Source: Candidatus Freyarchaeota archaeon (GTDB lineage: Archaea > Asgardarchaeota > Jordiarchaeia > Jordiarchaeales > Jordiarchaeaceae). Taken from it: a stretch of DNA of 64,000 nt. Each line of letters opens with the position of its first letter. Within the stretch, counting starts at the first letter, position 1. The notes under the pieces were generated by a model that searched no databases, was not told the origin of the DNA, and saw only the letters and a list, made by a program, of their open reading frames with translations. The translations under genes were made by a program, and so were the position numbers. Location: positions 62,001-126,000 of the forward strand of contig JAUQZE010000018.1 of assembly GCA_030587365.1 (NCBI GenBank), in the 5' to 3' direction. Shown piece by piece: positions 8,431-16,838 of the stretch.

Positions 8431-8970
8431 ATGTCTAATACCATTTCTGCGGATATATGTTTACGAACCCCCGAAGGAGTCGAAGCCCTAGTAATGGTAG
8501 ACACCATTGCAGGAAGCAGTTCCAACAGTATAATTAAAGACATTCTGGAAACACCGGGGGTGACAAGCGTAAACGAGGTCAGCGGCGAGTTTGACGCCGT
8601 AGTCTTCGTAAAAGCCAAATCAATCAAGCAACTAAACGAAAGCGTAGACTTAATCAGAGAAACTAAAGGCGTTGCCTCCACCGAAACAAGAATAATACTG
8701 ACCGAAATGTACATTAAACGCGAAGAGGAACCCCCAAAAGACATTCAAACGATGGTCATGATTACATCCAGCACCAGATACCAGACCTCCGAAGTCGCAC
8801 AGGCTCTGCTAAAAAATCCAGCGGTCAAAAAAATTTACGAAATAAGCGGCAAACACGACATAGTCGCATTCATAGAAACCAAAGACACCGCAGAACTAAA
8901 CAAACGCCTCAACGAACTAAAAAAAGTCAAAGGAGTCACAAAAACAATCACCTACGTAATCCTAAAATAA
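8431..8970 (+). CDS. Tandem RAM-domain (Lrp/AsnC ligand-binding) protein without HTH
   Basis: A 179-residue protein made of two copies of the Lrp/AsnC effector-binding (RAM) fold. The first covers about residues 1-90 (ALVMVDTIAGSS..GEFDAVVFVKAKS..VDLIRETKGVASTETRIIL), the second about 100-179 (TMVMITSSTRYQ..GKHDIVAFIETKD..LKKVKGVTKTITYVIL). The shared pattern is G(E/K)(F/H)D.V.F(V/I). No winged-helix domain is present, so it is not a DNA-binding Lrp by itself; such stand-alone RAM proteins are thought to sense small ligands or partner with HTH-bearing family members. A single-RAM protein lies at 33979-34218. Confidence 0.8.
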   Translation: MSNTISADICLRTPEGVEALVMVDTIAGSSSNSIIKDILETPGVTSVNEVSGEFDAVVFVKAKSIKQLNESVDLIRETKGVASTETRIILTEMYIKREEEPPKDIQTMVMITSSTRYQTSEVAQALLKNPAVKKIYEISGKHDIVAFIETKDTAELNKRLNELKKVKGVTKTITYVILK

Positions 8971-9220
8971 AAACCATCCAACAACTCCAAAAAACTACCT
9001 GTTCCCCTCAAAAGCCCGTCAGCATATTTTTGCAAGAATAAAAAGTTTTTTAAATGCTTTTCTGGTGATATTTCCTCTTAGCTAAATAATAGAGACTAGA
9101 TAACACGGATACTAAGCAAAACAATCTCAAGAAGAACAATTATTTGTGTTTAAATAAAGCGGAACTCGCTTTCAGAAAAGCTAAAATACCACAACAGAAC
9201 CGTAACCAACAAGAACTAAT

Positions 9221-9351
9221 GGGCCCATAGCTCAGTGGAAGATTCCGCTTGAGACGAGCGGGAGCCAAGAGCGCCTGGTTTGCAGCCAGGAGGCCGCGGG
9301 AAACCCTCAACAAAAAGTTAGGGTTCGCGAATTCAAATCCCGCTGGGTCCA
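9221..9351 (+). tRNA. tRNA-Ala (TGC) with D-arm and T-arm introns
   Basis: Acceptor GGGCCCA pairs with TGGGTCC and A73, giving the G3:U70 pair that marks tRNA-Ala. Anticodon stem CCTGG/CCAGG encloses TTTGCAG (TGC). A 28-nt insert splits the 3' D-stem strand (after GGAAGA, before GCGCC), and a 31-nt insert lies between T-stem GCGGG and T-loop TTCAAAT. Removing both leaves 72 nt. The second insert is related to the one in tRNA-Ala(CGC) at 9513-9656. Confidence 0.9.
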
Positions 9352-9512
9352 TTTCATATATATCTAATTTTTGTTAAAAAATCCCAGCCTGTAAGCAAAA
9401 TTCCTTTAACGAGTTTAATTTACAAATTATTCTCAGAGAATGTTTGACGAACGAGGAAAAATAGACGAGCGTGGCAGAGCAATTCTTTAATATAATAGAA
9501 GTGATTAGGAAG

Positions 9513-9656
9513 TGGACCCTGCGAGATTCGAATTCGCGAACTCCAACTACACGTTGAGGGCTACTCGCGGCTTCCTGAATTTTCTTAATGCGAATCAGGT
9601 ACTCCTGGCGTTCCCTAAAGTGTTTTTTAGGGTTCTACCAGCTGAGTTAAGGGCCC
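9513..9656 (-). tRNA. tRNA-Ala (CGC) with three inserts
   Basis: Minus strand. Acceptor GGGCCCT pairs with AGGGTCC plus A73, again giving G3:U70. D-stem ACTC pairs with a GAGT split by about 31 nt, at the same place as in tRNA-Ala(TGC). Anticodon stem CCTGA/TCAGG encloses 16 nt beginning TTCGCA, so about 9 extra nt follow the CGC anticodon near position 37/38. A 31-nt insert sits between T-stem GCGAG and T-loop TTCGAAT. Removing 31+9+31 leaves 73 nt. The 9-nt insert is unusually short for an archaeal intron. Confidence 0.8.
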
Positions 9657-9851
9657 ACATTTTTCGTTTTTTTCTGCTGTTGTCTTTTTATATTTTTGTG
9701 GTATTTTAATTTTTCCAATTATGATATTCTTTCTCCCTAAACTATTTAAAGCATTTTTGCTTATGATTTTGGAGAATATAATATAGTTGATTGGTTTGAG
9801 TTGGCGTAGTTGCCAATTTTGTTCTTATATGGTGTATAGAGGGTATTTGAA

Positions 9852-12311
9852 GTGAGTGAAGCTAGACTTAAGAGTAATAAGTGGGATCTCAGTAAGGAGT
9901 CTGAAATCTGGGATCTTTGGCAGAATGAGGAGGTTTACAAATTTCAGAAGGATAGTGGTAAGCCTATTTTCGTTATTGATAATCCTCCTCCCTATGTTTC
10001 TGGAAGATGGCATGTTGGTGGTGCTGTTCACTACTCTGCTATTGATTATATTGCTCGTTTTATGAGGATGAAGGGATACCGTGTTCTCTATAAGTTTGGT
10101 TTGGATCGTAACGGGTTGCCTGTTGAGGTTAGTGTGGAGAAGGAATTTGGGATTAAGATGCGGGAGACTCCGCGGGAGGAGTTTATCGCTAAGTGTAAGA
10201 AGTACCTGGATAAGGTGGGGGATTCCATTCTGGGTATTTGTAGGGGTCTTGGTTTTTCGAATAATTCTTGGAAGTGGGAGGAAGTATACAAAACGGATCA
10301 CGAGACTTATCGTGCTTTGACGCAGGCGACATTTATTCAGTTGTGGAATGAGGGTCTAATTTATGAGGATGACCGACCGAACAGCTGGTGTACAGATTGC
10401 CAAACAGTAATCGCGGATGCGGAGGTAGAACGTAGAGAACGGGTAACTGATCTTTTCACAATCAGTTTTAAAGTTAAGGAGACCGGTGAAGAACTGGATA
10501 TCGCTACAACCAGACCTGAGCTAATATGTGCATGCGGTGCGGTTCTAGTTAACCCGGATGATGAGAGGTATGGGCACCTGCATGGGAAAACCGCGGTCAC
10601 TCCATTTTACAACAAGGAAGTGAGCATTATTCCACACCCCTCAGCTAAACCAGAGTTTGGTACCGGAGTTGAGATGGTTTGTTCTTACGGTGATGTGACC
10701 GATTTGCGACTGTTCAGAGAATTAAACCTTGAGCCGACCTTTTCTATTGATAAAGATGGTTACATGACGGAAGCAGCTGGCAAATACAGAGGTATGAAAG
10801 TGGAGGAAGCAAGGAAGGCGATTGTTGAAGATTTAGAAAGGGAAGGCCTCTTAATAAAGAAAGAGGAAATCGAACAGAGCCAACCAATATGCTGGAGAAG
10901 TAAAACACCTATAGAGTTTGTAGGAATGAAAGAGTACTATCTCAAACAGGTGGACTTTATTGAACCATTAAGGCAGTTAACTGAGGATATAACATGGCAT
11001 CCTTTCTCCGCAAAAAAACTCTGGCTCGACTGGTTGGGTTCAATCAGCATGGACTGGCCGATATCACGCCGAAGATACTATGGAACAGAGATACCGATAT
11101 GGTACTGCAAATCATGCGGAGAACCACACTTACCAGAACCCGGAAAATACTATCAACCATGGAGAGAAAAAGCACCCTTCAAAAAGTGCAAAAAATGCGG
11201 CTCAACCGAGGGATTTGAAGGGGAACCCCGTACACTAGACACCTGGATGGATTCTTCAATTAGCCCCCTATACATAATCATGTATCCATACGAGTCAGAA
11301 GACACGGAGTTCTTTGAAAAGCAATTTGAGAAGGACTACGTATCTGACCTTCGGCCTCAGGGAAGAGATATCATAGGCACTTGGCTGAGCTACACATTGC
11401 TCCGAGTGTATCAGCTCTATAAAAGACCCGCATTCAAACACGTATGGATAAGCGGGCATGTGGTTGATGCCGAGGGAAGGAAACTTTCAAAGAGTCTCGG
11501 AAACGTAATCTATCCAGAACCCCTTATCGAAAAATACGGTGCAGACGCGGTGAGATTATACGGTGCAATAAGCTCGTCCCTCGGAAGCGATGTTAGATTC
11601 GATGAAACACGCCTTGAGGGAATAAGCAAGTTTATAAACAAATTATATAACGTTGCGAGATTCATATCCACCTTCACTGAACCCCAAAAAGGAGAGTACA
11701 AACTTGAGGCTGCAGACAAATGGATACTCTCGGAACTAAATAAACTAATAGAAAAAGTAAACGAAAGCTACGAAACATTCGACTTCCACGTAGGAGCCGA
11801 AGCAATATACAACTTTGTCTGGAGCACATTTGCGAATCACATAATAGAAATGATCAAAACAAGAGCTTATAACAGAAACAAAGACTTCCCAGAAAAGGAA
11901 CAAAAAAGCGCCGAGTGGATACTACACCAATGCCTCAAAACGATACTAAAATTACTCGCACCAATCACGCCCTTTATAACGGACTACATTTGGAGAAAAA
12001 TTTACAGCAGTGAAAGTATACACAACCAAGAATTTCCAAAAGCTAACCACAAGCTGATAGAACCTCAAGATGCTACACCATTAATAACCAAAACCAATTC
12101 AGCCATATGGAAAGCCAAAAAAGAAGCAGGAATATCCCTAAGACAACCAATAGAGTACGCCAATCTACCAAAGGAACTAGAACCATACGGACTAGACCTA
12201 AAACAAATGCATAACATACAACAAATCACATTCACAGACCAAAAACCCATAAGGAAAAACATGAAAACCTACCAAATCGATGGAAAAGAAATACACCTAA
12301 AAATCACATAA
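9852..12311 (+). CDS. valS: Valyl-tRNA synthetase
   Basis: Class Ia aminoacyl-tRNA synthetase charging tRNA-Val, 819 residues, slightly short for the family. The signature PPPYVSGRWHVGGAVH (about 45-60) contains the HIGH-equivalent as HVGG. The KMSKS-equivalent is RKLSKSLGN (about 541-549). NSWCTDCQTVIADAEVE and the editing-domain segment IATTRPELICACGAV are typical of ValRS; a zinc-binding CKSCGEP..CKKCGS pair follows. Start GTG at 9852. The first 500 bp use G/T-ending codons while the last kilobase uses A/C-ending codons, a marked change inside one gene. IleRS and LeuRS are less likely given the ADAEVE and LDTWMDSSISP blocks. Confidence 0.9.
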   Translation: MSEARLKSNKWDLSKESEIWDLWQNEEVYKFQKDSGKPIFVIDNPPPYVSGRWHVGGAVHYSAIDYIARFMRMKGYRVLYKFGLDRNGLPVEVSVEKEFGIKMRETPREEFIAKCKKYLDKVGDSILGICRGLGFSNNSWKWEEVYKTDHETYRALTQATFIQLWNEGLIYEDDRPNSWCTDCQTVIADAEVERRERVTDLFTISFKVKETGEELDIATTRPELICACGAVLVNPDDERYGHLHGKTAVTPFYNKEVSIIPHPSAKPEFGTGVEMVCSYGDVTDLRLFRELNLEPTFSIDKDGYMTEAAGKYRGMKVEEARKAIVEDLEREGLLIKKEEIEQSQPICWRSKTPIEFVGMKEYYLKQVDFIEPLRQLTEDITWHPFSAKKLWLDWLGSISMDWPISRRRYYGTEIPIWYCKSCGEPHLPEPGKYYQPWREKAPFKKCKKCGSTEGFEGEPRTLDTWMDSSISPLYIIMYPYESEDTEFFEKQFEKDYVSDLRPQGRDIIGTWLSYTLLRVYQLYKRPAFKHVWISGHVVDAEGRKLSKSLGNVIYPEPLIEKYGADAVRLYGAISSSLGSDVRFDETRLEGISKFINKLYNVARFISTFTEPQKGEYKLEAADKWILSELNKLIEKVNESYETFDFHVGAEAIYNFVWSTFANHIIEMIKTRAYNRNKDFPEKEQKSAEWILHQCLKTILKLLAPITPFITDYIWRKIYSSESIHNQEFPKANHKLIEPQDATPLITKTNSAIWKAKKEAGISLRQPIEYANLPKELEPYGLDLKQMHNIQQITFTDQKPIRKNMKTYQIDGKEIHLKIT

Positions 12312-12373
12312 AAACAAAAACCATATACCAAGTGAAAAAAAATCGAAAAAAACCCCCAAAAAATAGAATGTAA

Positions 12374-12922
12374 CTAGACCATGTAGGTTTCATACAATCT
12401 CTTTGCCATAATCTCAAAAAGATCATCGACTTTTTCCCCAGTCTTAGCCGACGTCTCAAAAAAGCTCAAACCCAGCTTGGAAGCCAACTCAGAACCAACA
12501 CTCCTCGAAACGCGCCTGTCATTCTTTAAATCCGTCTTATTTCCCACAAGAAAACAAGGAACCACACCACAAATTTTTACAACATCATTATGCCAATTAA
12601 CCACATGCTCAAAAGAAACCGGATTAGTCACATCAAAAACAATAATACAACCACGAGCACCACTCAAATAAAACTTGCGCAAAGTCCGATACTGCTCCTG
12701 ACCACCCAAATCCCAACACGCCAACTTGATCGATTTCCTTTTGTTATCGTCGCCCTTCAGTTCCACAACCTTAACTGCAAAATCGACCCCCAATGTAGGC
12801 CTGTAGCTTTCTATGAATCTTTTTTCGGTGTATCGTATTATTATTGAGGTTTTTCCTACGTTTTCGTCTCCTACCAGTACTACTTTGTGCATGTATTCTT
12901 CGGATTCTTCTATCATTGGCAT
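12374..12922 (-). CDS. Rab/Ras-like small GTPase
   Basis: A 182-residue single-domain GTPase of the Ras superfamily with all G motifs: G1 GDENVGKT (18-25), G2 Thr in YRPTLGVDF (about 40-48), G3 DLGGQEQ (71-77), G4 NKTD (128-131), G5 TSAK (158-160). The WDxxGQE core and the YRPTLGVDF effector loop resemble eukaryotic Rab proteins. No C-terminal cysteine is present for prenylation, so membrane attachment would need a partner. A second possible start (MHKVVLVGD, residue 11) would remove an acidic leader. It is convergent with valS. No adjacent GAP, roadblock or longin protein is seen. Arf or MglA assignment is less likely because G3 is GGQE and no Arf-type N-terminal helix is seen. Confidence 0.88.
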   Translation of the reverse strand: MPMIEESEEYMHKVVLVGDENVGKTSIIIRYTEKRFIESYRPTLGVDFAVKVVELKGDDNKRKSIKLACWDLGGQEQYRTLRKFYLSGARGCIIVFDVTNPVSFEHVVNWHNDVVKICGVVPCFLVGNKTDLKNDRRVSRSVGSELASKLGLSFFETSAKTGEKVDDLFEIMAKRLYETYMV

Positions 12923-13028
12923 TGCCTCAAGGTGAGGGTTTTTAATTTTTTGAGAATTTTCTTTTTGTATTCAGATGATACTTAATTGTTAAACTTTTAA
13001 GTATTTTTCGTAGGTTTATTATAGGGTT

Positions 13029-13892
13029 TTACGATGATTTTGTATTTTTTGTTTGTTGTTTTTTTAGTTCTTCCACTCGTTTTTTTGCGGGGGTGTTGAG
13101 GGATAGTAGTCTTTCTGTTAGGTATTCGAATGGTTTTACGTAGGTGGGGTTTCGGATCCATATTCCTAGGTCGTATACGAGTAGTGGTTCCCATTTTCCT
13201 ATGAAGGTGACTAGGCAGTCTTTTCCGTCTACTATGCATGTTCCTATGGGGGTTTCTCCCAGTGACCAGTGGTATACTGTTCCGTATTGGTTTAGGATTT
13301 GGGCTGTTTCTAGGGTGTTTTTGTCGATATTCCATCCGGCGATGATTTCAACTTTTTGTTTGGCTTTTTCTTCTAGTATTTTGAATATGCTTTTTGGTTC
13401 CTTGTTTGATTTGATGAATGTGGGTGTTATTATGGTGTGGATGCGGTTTTTTGAGCGTTGTAGTAGTTCTTCTGCTATTTCGTTTATTCTTTTTTCTCCT
13501 TCTATTAACCAGGCGGTTGGTGTTCTTCCTGGTGCGACGATTAGACCTTCTTGGAACCATTTTTTTAGGGTTTCAGCGTGTTGTTCTCTGTTTTCCATGT
13601 CTTCTTTTATGCTTGATAGGACTATGTCGGGGGGGACTGCGGAGTAGAGGGGTGCGCGTTTTACAGCTTCTCTCTCTGCGAATCCTCTTCTGATTAGTTT
13701 TTTTAGAACTGCATAGACATTTGGTCGAGGGACCCCTGAAAGGTTTGATAGTTGTGTAGGGTTTAGGGAGCCTTCGGTTACCAGTGTTATGTAAACTCTG
13801 GCTTCGTAATCCGTGAATCCGACCTTTTGCATGAGGTCTAATACCTTTTCTTTTTCAACTGTGCTCATTGTGATCACTTTGTTTATCTCCAC
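13029..13892 (-). CDS. TrmB-family transcriptional regulator
   Basis: A 287-residue regulator. The N-terminal winged helix (about residues 10-85: LMQKVGFTDYEARVYITLV..LSGVPRPNVYAVLKKLIRRGFAE) is the TrmB HTH, followed by a coiled linker (SSIKEDMENREQHAETLKKWF) and a C-terminal domain of about 170 residues resembling the TrmB sugar-sensing/PLD-like fold. TrmB proteins repress or activate sugar metabolism genes in archaea; the effector is unknown. Start could be the ATG at residue 9 (MSTVEKEK). The 568-bp non-coding region upstream contains palindromes it might bind, but this is only positional. Confidence 0.85.
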   Translation of the reverse strand: MEINKVITMSTVEKEKVLDLMQKVGFTDYEARVYITLVTEGSLNPTQLSNLSGVPRPNVYAVLKKLIRRGFAEREAVKRAPLYSAVPPDIVLSSIKEDMENREQHAETLKKWFQEGLIVAPGRTPTAWLIEGEKRINEIAEELLQRSKNRIHTIITPTFIKSNKEPKSIFKILEEKAKQKVEIIAGWNIDKNTLETAQILNQYGTVYHWSLGETPIGTCIVDGKDCLVTFIGKWEPLLVYDLGIWIRNPTYVKPFEYLTERLLSLNTPAKKRVEELKKQQTKNTKSS

Positions 13893-14145
13893 AGAATTTG
13901 AGTTCTGAAGAAATTTTAGAAATTCTTTATTCTGGCGTTTGAGAGTTATTTATAGAATTTCTGCTTTTGCCCTCCTTCTGTGGATTGTAAAGTGTAGTAG
14001 GTTACTACTACTTAAGGATAGACTTATTTTTCAAAATTTAAGTTTTTCTGTCGCTTTAATACATTATTCTCGAAAGGAGTATAGCTCTACGTTTTAAATT
14101 TATAAAGGCAAAGTATATATATAGTCAATTTTTTGGACAGTATTA

Positions 14146-14169
14146 ATTTTGGTTGCACATAACCAAAAT
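14146..14169. promoter_or_regulatory. Palindrome, possible operator
   Basis: ATTTTGGTT, six bases GCACAT, then AACCAAAAT: a perfect 9-bp inverted repeat about 25 bp downstream of a TATA-like run. It could be an operator or an RNA hairpin. Confidence 0.4.
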
Positions 14170-14213
14170 ATTTATGTAGTAGAACAACACAACTTTTACA
14201 TAGGAATAATATT

Positions 14214-14228
14214 TGTAGCTAAGCTACA
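14214..14228. promoter_or_regulatory. Palindrome TGTAGCT-A-AGCTACA
   Basis: Perfect 7-bp inverted repeat with a single central base, embedded in a longer imperfect palindrome (ATAATA outside on each arm, 14205-14236). Possible regulator site or RNA stem. Confidence 0.35.
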
Positions 14229-14308
14229 TTATTATGTTTACCCCCACCAACGCTAAAAAGTATGCCCCCACCACCATCGAATAAGGAGACCCCCCCACGA
14301 CAAGTACC

Positions 14309-14335
14309 CGGAGGAGAGAAAAAATCTCTCCTCCG
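14309..14335 (+). terminator. Perfect 11-bp hairpin with A5 loop
   Basis: CGGAGGAGAGA pairs perfectly with TCTCTCCTCCG across a five-A loop. It is the strongest simple stem in this region. It could be the end of a small RNA; the T-run typical of intrinsic terminators is absent directly after it. Confidence 0.4.
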
Positions 14336-14460
14336 TATCACTTAACTACTAATTTTAGGATTAGTTAATACATTTAAATTATCTAATGCTTGCAGAAATG
14401 CTCTTATAAAAAGGTTTTTACCAAAAATTGTTTTCTTGATGATATTTTTGTCATTGATGA

Positions 14461-15741
14461 TTAGTTGTTCAAGCTATAGCGTAGTAACGCCGCAATGCCG
14501 CCGAATGCCTGCTTTAGCTGTTGTCCTTCTTCTGTCTCAGAGGAGATTACTTCTACGTTAGCCCCCGTTCGTTCAGCAAGCTCTCCCAGTTCATCGATTA
14601 TTGGTTTTATTGTTTCAATGGATAAAAGGGAACTGGTACATTTGGGGCAGCTCTTATTCTGAATTTTCTGTTCTAGGGGGGGTAATTCGCTTTTTTTAAT
14701 TGTTACTTCTTCTTTGTAATTACAGTTGGGGCAACTGATCGTGACGTGTAATATGTCAAGATCTTCGGATAGCAGCAGGGTGTCTACAGCGCCTTGATCA
14801 AGGGCTTTTCGAACTTGTTTTTCACCGTAGGTTACTAGGCTATCATCTTTCACTAGCATGGTTAGAAACTTTTGCACCAAGCTTTTTTCTTCAGAGTATC
14901 GGACATTTTGAAGTATATCCTTGGATTTGTCAATTAATTCATCAATTCCAGAGCTCCCCGTATATGATATGTCAACGATTCCGAGAATGGCGTTCTTTAG
15001 CCGATAGTCAACATAATTGCTTTCCGCGAATTTATCCTTCGATGGACCGGGCCCCCCTATTAATAGTCCCTTCAGGTCTGGGATTTGGAGGAAAAGTTCG
15101 TTGGCGTATTCTCCGGCTCGTTTAAAAAATTCATGCCCCGCCTGTTCAATTAGTCTTTCGAATCTTCTTTGAGATTGACCTCCAGCATGATGTTTTCCTG
15201 GGGCACCGGAAGTAATTTTTTTAAGAATTTCCAAATGGTTTCCTTTTAGGATAGCGAAATCCGCCTCAGATCTATCAATAACTATAAGGGCATAGGTTTC
15301 TTTCTCAACCAGCATCTCTTTGAGAGGGTCTAAAAAAAATTGGTTATCACAGTGGTATTTGTAGATTTTAATAGGTTCGGGTGGAACAATAGTGGTCATC
15401 TCCATTCGCTCTGTACCCTGACCGTTGGTGGGAATCGCCCCGCAGAAAATAACTAGGCCTGTTGGTGGCGGTTTAGGAACATTTTTAAGTAAAGCTAAAA
15501 GTTTTTGAATAGCATCCATCACGTTTTTCCTAGTAGATTTAGACTTAATGTTTGACGATGTCCCATACTCTTGTTTAAGGTAATTTGTAACATCGCTGAT
15601 TTGCCTATCCGGCGGAATGTATAGAGACACCAGCTCGGTGTGAAAACCTTTCTTTTTTTCCAAGACCTCCAGTGCTTGCTTCAATTTGTACCTTTCAAAT
15701 GATGTCCTTTTCTTCTCTTCCTGCTGTTCCAACATTAACAC
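14461..15741 (-). CDS. prf1: Peptide chain release factor 1 (aRF1)
   Basis: Archaeal/eukaryotic class I release factor that reads all three stop codons and triggers peptidyl-tRNA hydrolysis. The NIKS stop-codon-recognition motif is at residues 64-67 and the catalytic GGQ at 187-189 (HHAGGQSQRR). Domain 3 carries a zinc-binding pair (CPNCNYKEE..SCPKC, near 340-380). 426 residues is normal. Start: MLMLEQQEEKK; either Met can serve. A paralogue, pelota, lies at 48851-49933. Working aRF1 matters for the rpl44e finding, because an unspliced TAG there would terminate translation. Confidence 0.95.
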   Translation of the reverse strand: MLMLEQQEEKKRTSFERYKLKQALEVLEKKKGFHTELVSLYIPPDRQISDVTNYLKQEYGTSSNIKSKSTRKNVMDAIQKLLALLKNVPKPPPTGLVIFCGAIPTNGQGTERMEMTTIVPPEPIKIYKYHCDNQFFLDPLKEMLVEKETYALIVIDRSEADFAILKGNHLEILKKITSGAPGKHHAGGQSQRRFERLIEQAGHEFFKRAGEYANELFLQIPDLKGLLIGGPGPSKDKFAESNYVDYRLKNAILGIVDISYTGSSGIDELIDKSKDILQNVRYSEEKSLVQKFLTMLVKDDSLVTYGEKQVRKALDQGAVDTLLLSEDLDILHVTISCPNCNYKEEVTIKKSELPPLEQKIQNKSCPKCTSSLLSIETIKPIIDELGELAERTGANVEVISSETEEGQQLKQAFGGIAALLRYSLNN

Positions 15742-16144
15742 CTCTGTCTTCTAGAATTTGGTTGAACAAAAATAGGAGTAACTCACTATATCCGAAAAAA
15801 GCAAGTCAGACCTGCATGAGTTTTCCCTACTTAAAAGATCGAAATCTAAGTTCGATTTTTGCACAGTATATGTATTCTTTTCTTCGGCCTTCTCAATTAG
15901 TAGCAACTTTACTCTTTTTTAAAGATAAAGTTTTATTATTAGTAATTTTCTGAACACTTCAAATAAACTAAGACATATTATGAAAATGCACTAACAGTCT
16001 TAAACTTTTCTTAGGCTCATTCTTTAAAATAGACGACCTTCTTCTAGAAGTTATTGATAAAAAAATGGATATATGGGAACATCAAGATTATACAAAGAAG
16101 TTTATTTAGTAAAATATGCTTTAAATGAAGCGTGGTGCTAAAGA
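15742..16144. other. Intergenic region, nothing recognised
   Basis: AT-rich divergent region between aRF1 (minus) and UMP kinase (plus). No RNA gene, repeat or reading frame is convincing; it presumably holds both promoters. Confidence 0.5.
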
Positions 16145-16834
16145 ATGAGAGCTGTTTTAAAAATAGGAGGCTCCCTAATTCAAGACGAGAAGGGTGACAT
16201 AAGAGTAGAGAGATTTGCGGAATACGCCAAAGTGATTCTAAAACTTAGAGAAGAGAACACAGAGATAACCTCTATTGTTGTTGGTGGTGGTAAGACCGCA
16301 AGGAAATATATCGAAGCAGCTCGTAGGCTAGGAGTTGCTGAAGGTCTCTGCGATGAGATCGGAATAAGAGCTGCACAACTAAACGCTCAAATAATGGTTG
16401 GAGCCCTTGATAGAGAGGCTTATCCTACAATTCCAGAAACTCTGCAAGAGGTTGCAGAAGCTGCTGCCACTGGAAAAATAGTCGTGGTTGGCGGTTTACA
16501 ACCCGGACAGTCAACCAACGCCGTTGCAGCACTCGTCGCAGAGAGGATAAAAGCAGACATGTTAATAAATGCAACAAATGTAGATGGCGTTTACACCAAA
16601 GATCCAAAGAAAGATCCAAGCGCAGAAAAATTAGACCAAGTTACAGTCAGGGAAATTCAGGAAATAATTAATGAAAAAGGCTTTTTTGCAGGCAAATATG
16701 AGCTATTCGACATGGTCGCATTAAAGATTTTGGAGAGATCAAAAATCCCCACATGGATAATCAACGGGGAAGACCCCAAAAACATACTGAGGATAGTTGC
16801 CGGGGAGAATGTAGGAACACTCATCGTTTACTAA
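16145..16834 (+). CDS. pyrH: UMP kinase
   Basis: Amino-acid-kinase-fold enzyme phosphorylating UMP to UDP in pyrimidine synthesis. Seen: N-terminal KIGGSL (6-11), VVGGGK nucleotide-binding loop (about 45-50), the central GGLQPGQSTNAVAALVAE, and NATNVDGVYTKDPKKDPSA, typical of archaeal UMP kinases. 229 residues matches the archaeal form. It is followed after 4 bp by a small winged-helix gene, so the two are probably one transcript. Confidence 0.93.
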   Translation: MRAVLKIGGSLIQDEKGDIRVERFAEYAKVILKLREENTEITSIVVGGGKTARKYIEAARRLGVAEGLCDEIGIRAAQLNAQIMVGALDREAYPTIPETLQEVAEAAATGKIVVVGGLQPGQSTNAVAALVAERIKADMLINATNVDGVYTKDPKKDPSAEKLDQVTVREIQEIINEKGFFAGKYELFDMVALKILERSKIPTWIINGEDPKNILRIVAGENVGTLIVY

Positions 16835-16838
16835 ATAG

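Larger units (their letters stand above)
13893..14460. other. Non-coding region with palindromes, C-rich block and hairpin
   Basis: No convincing protein gene. On the plus strand there is an AT-rich promoter-like segment (TTTAAATTTATAAAG at 14092-14106, TATATATATAG at 14114-14124), two palindromes (14146-14169, 14214-14228), three C-runs in otherwise AT-rich DNA (14241-14292), and a perfect 11-bp hairpin (14309-14335). Two tiny reading frames (14234-14284 and 14262-14345) have no ribosome-binding site and overlap the structures. The arrangement looks like a small RNA gene, unproven. Confidence 0.45.

Noticed and set aside
14234..14345. Two short frames (16 and 27 codons) as leader peptides
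   Set aside because: No ribosome-binding site, no downstream gene on the same strand, and they coincide with C-runs and a hairpin.
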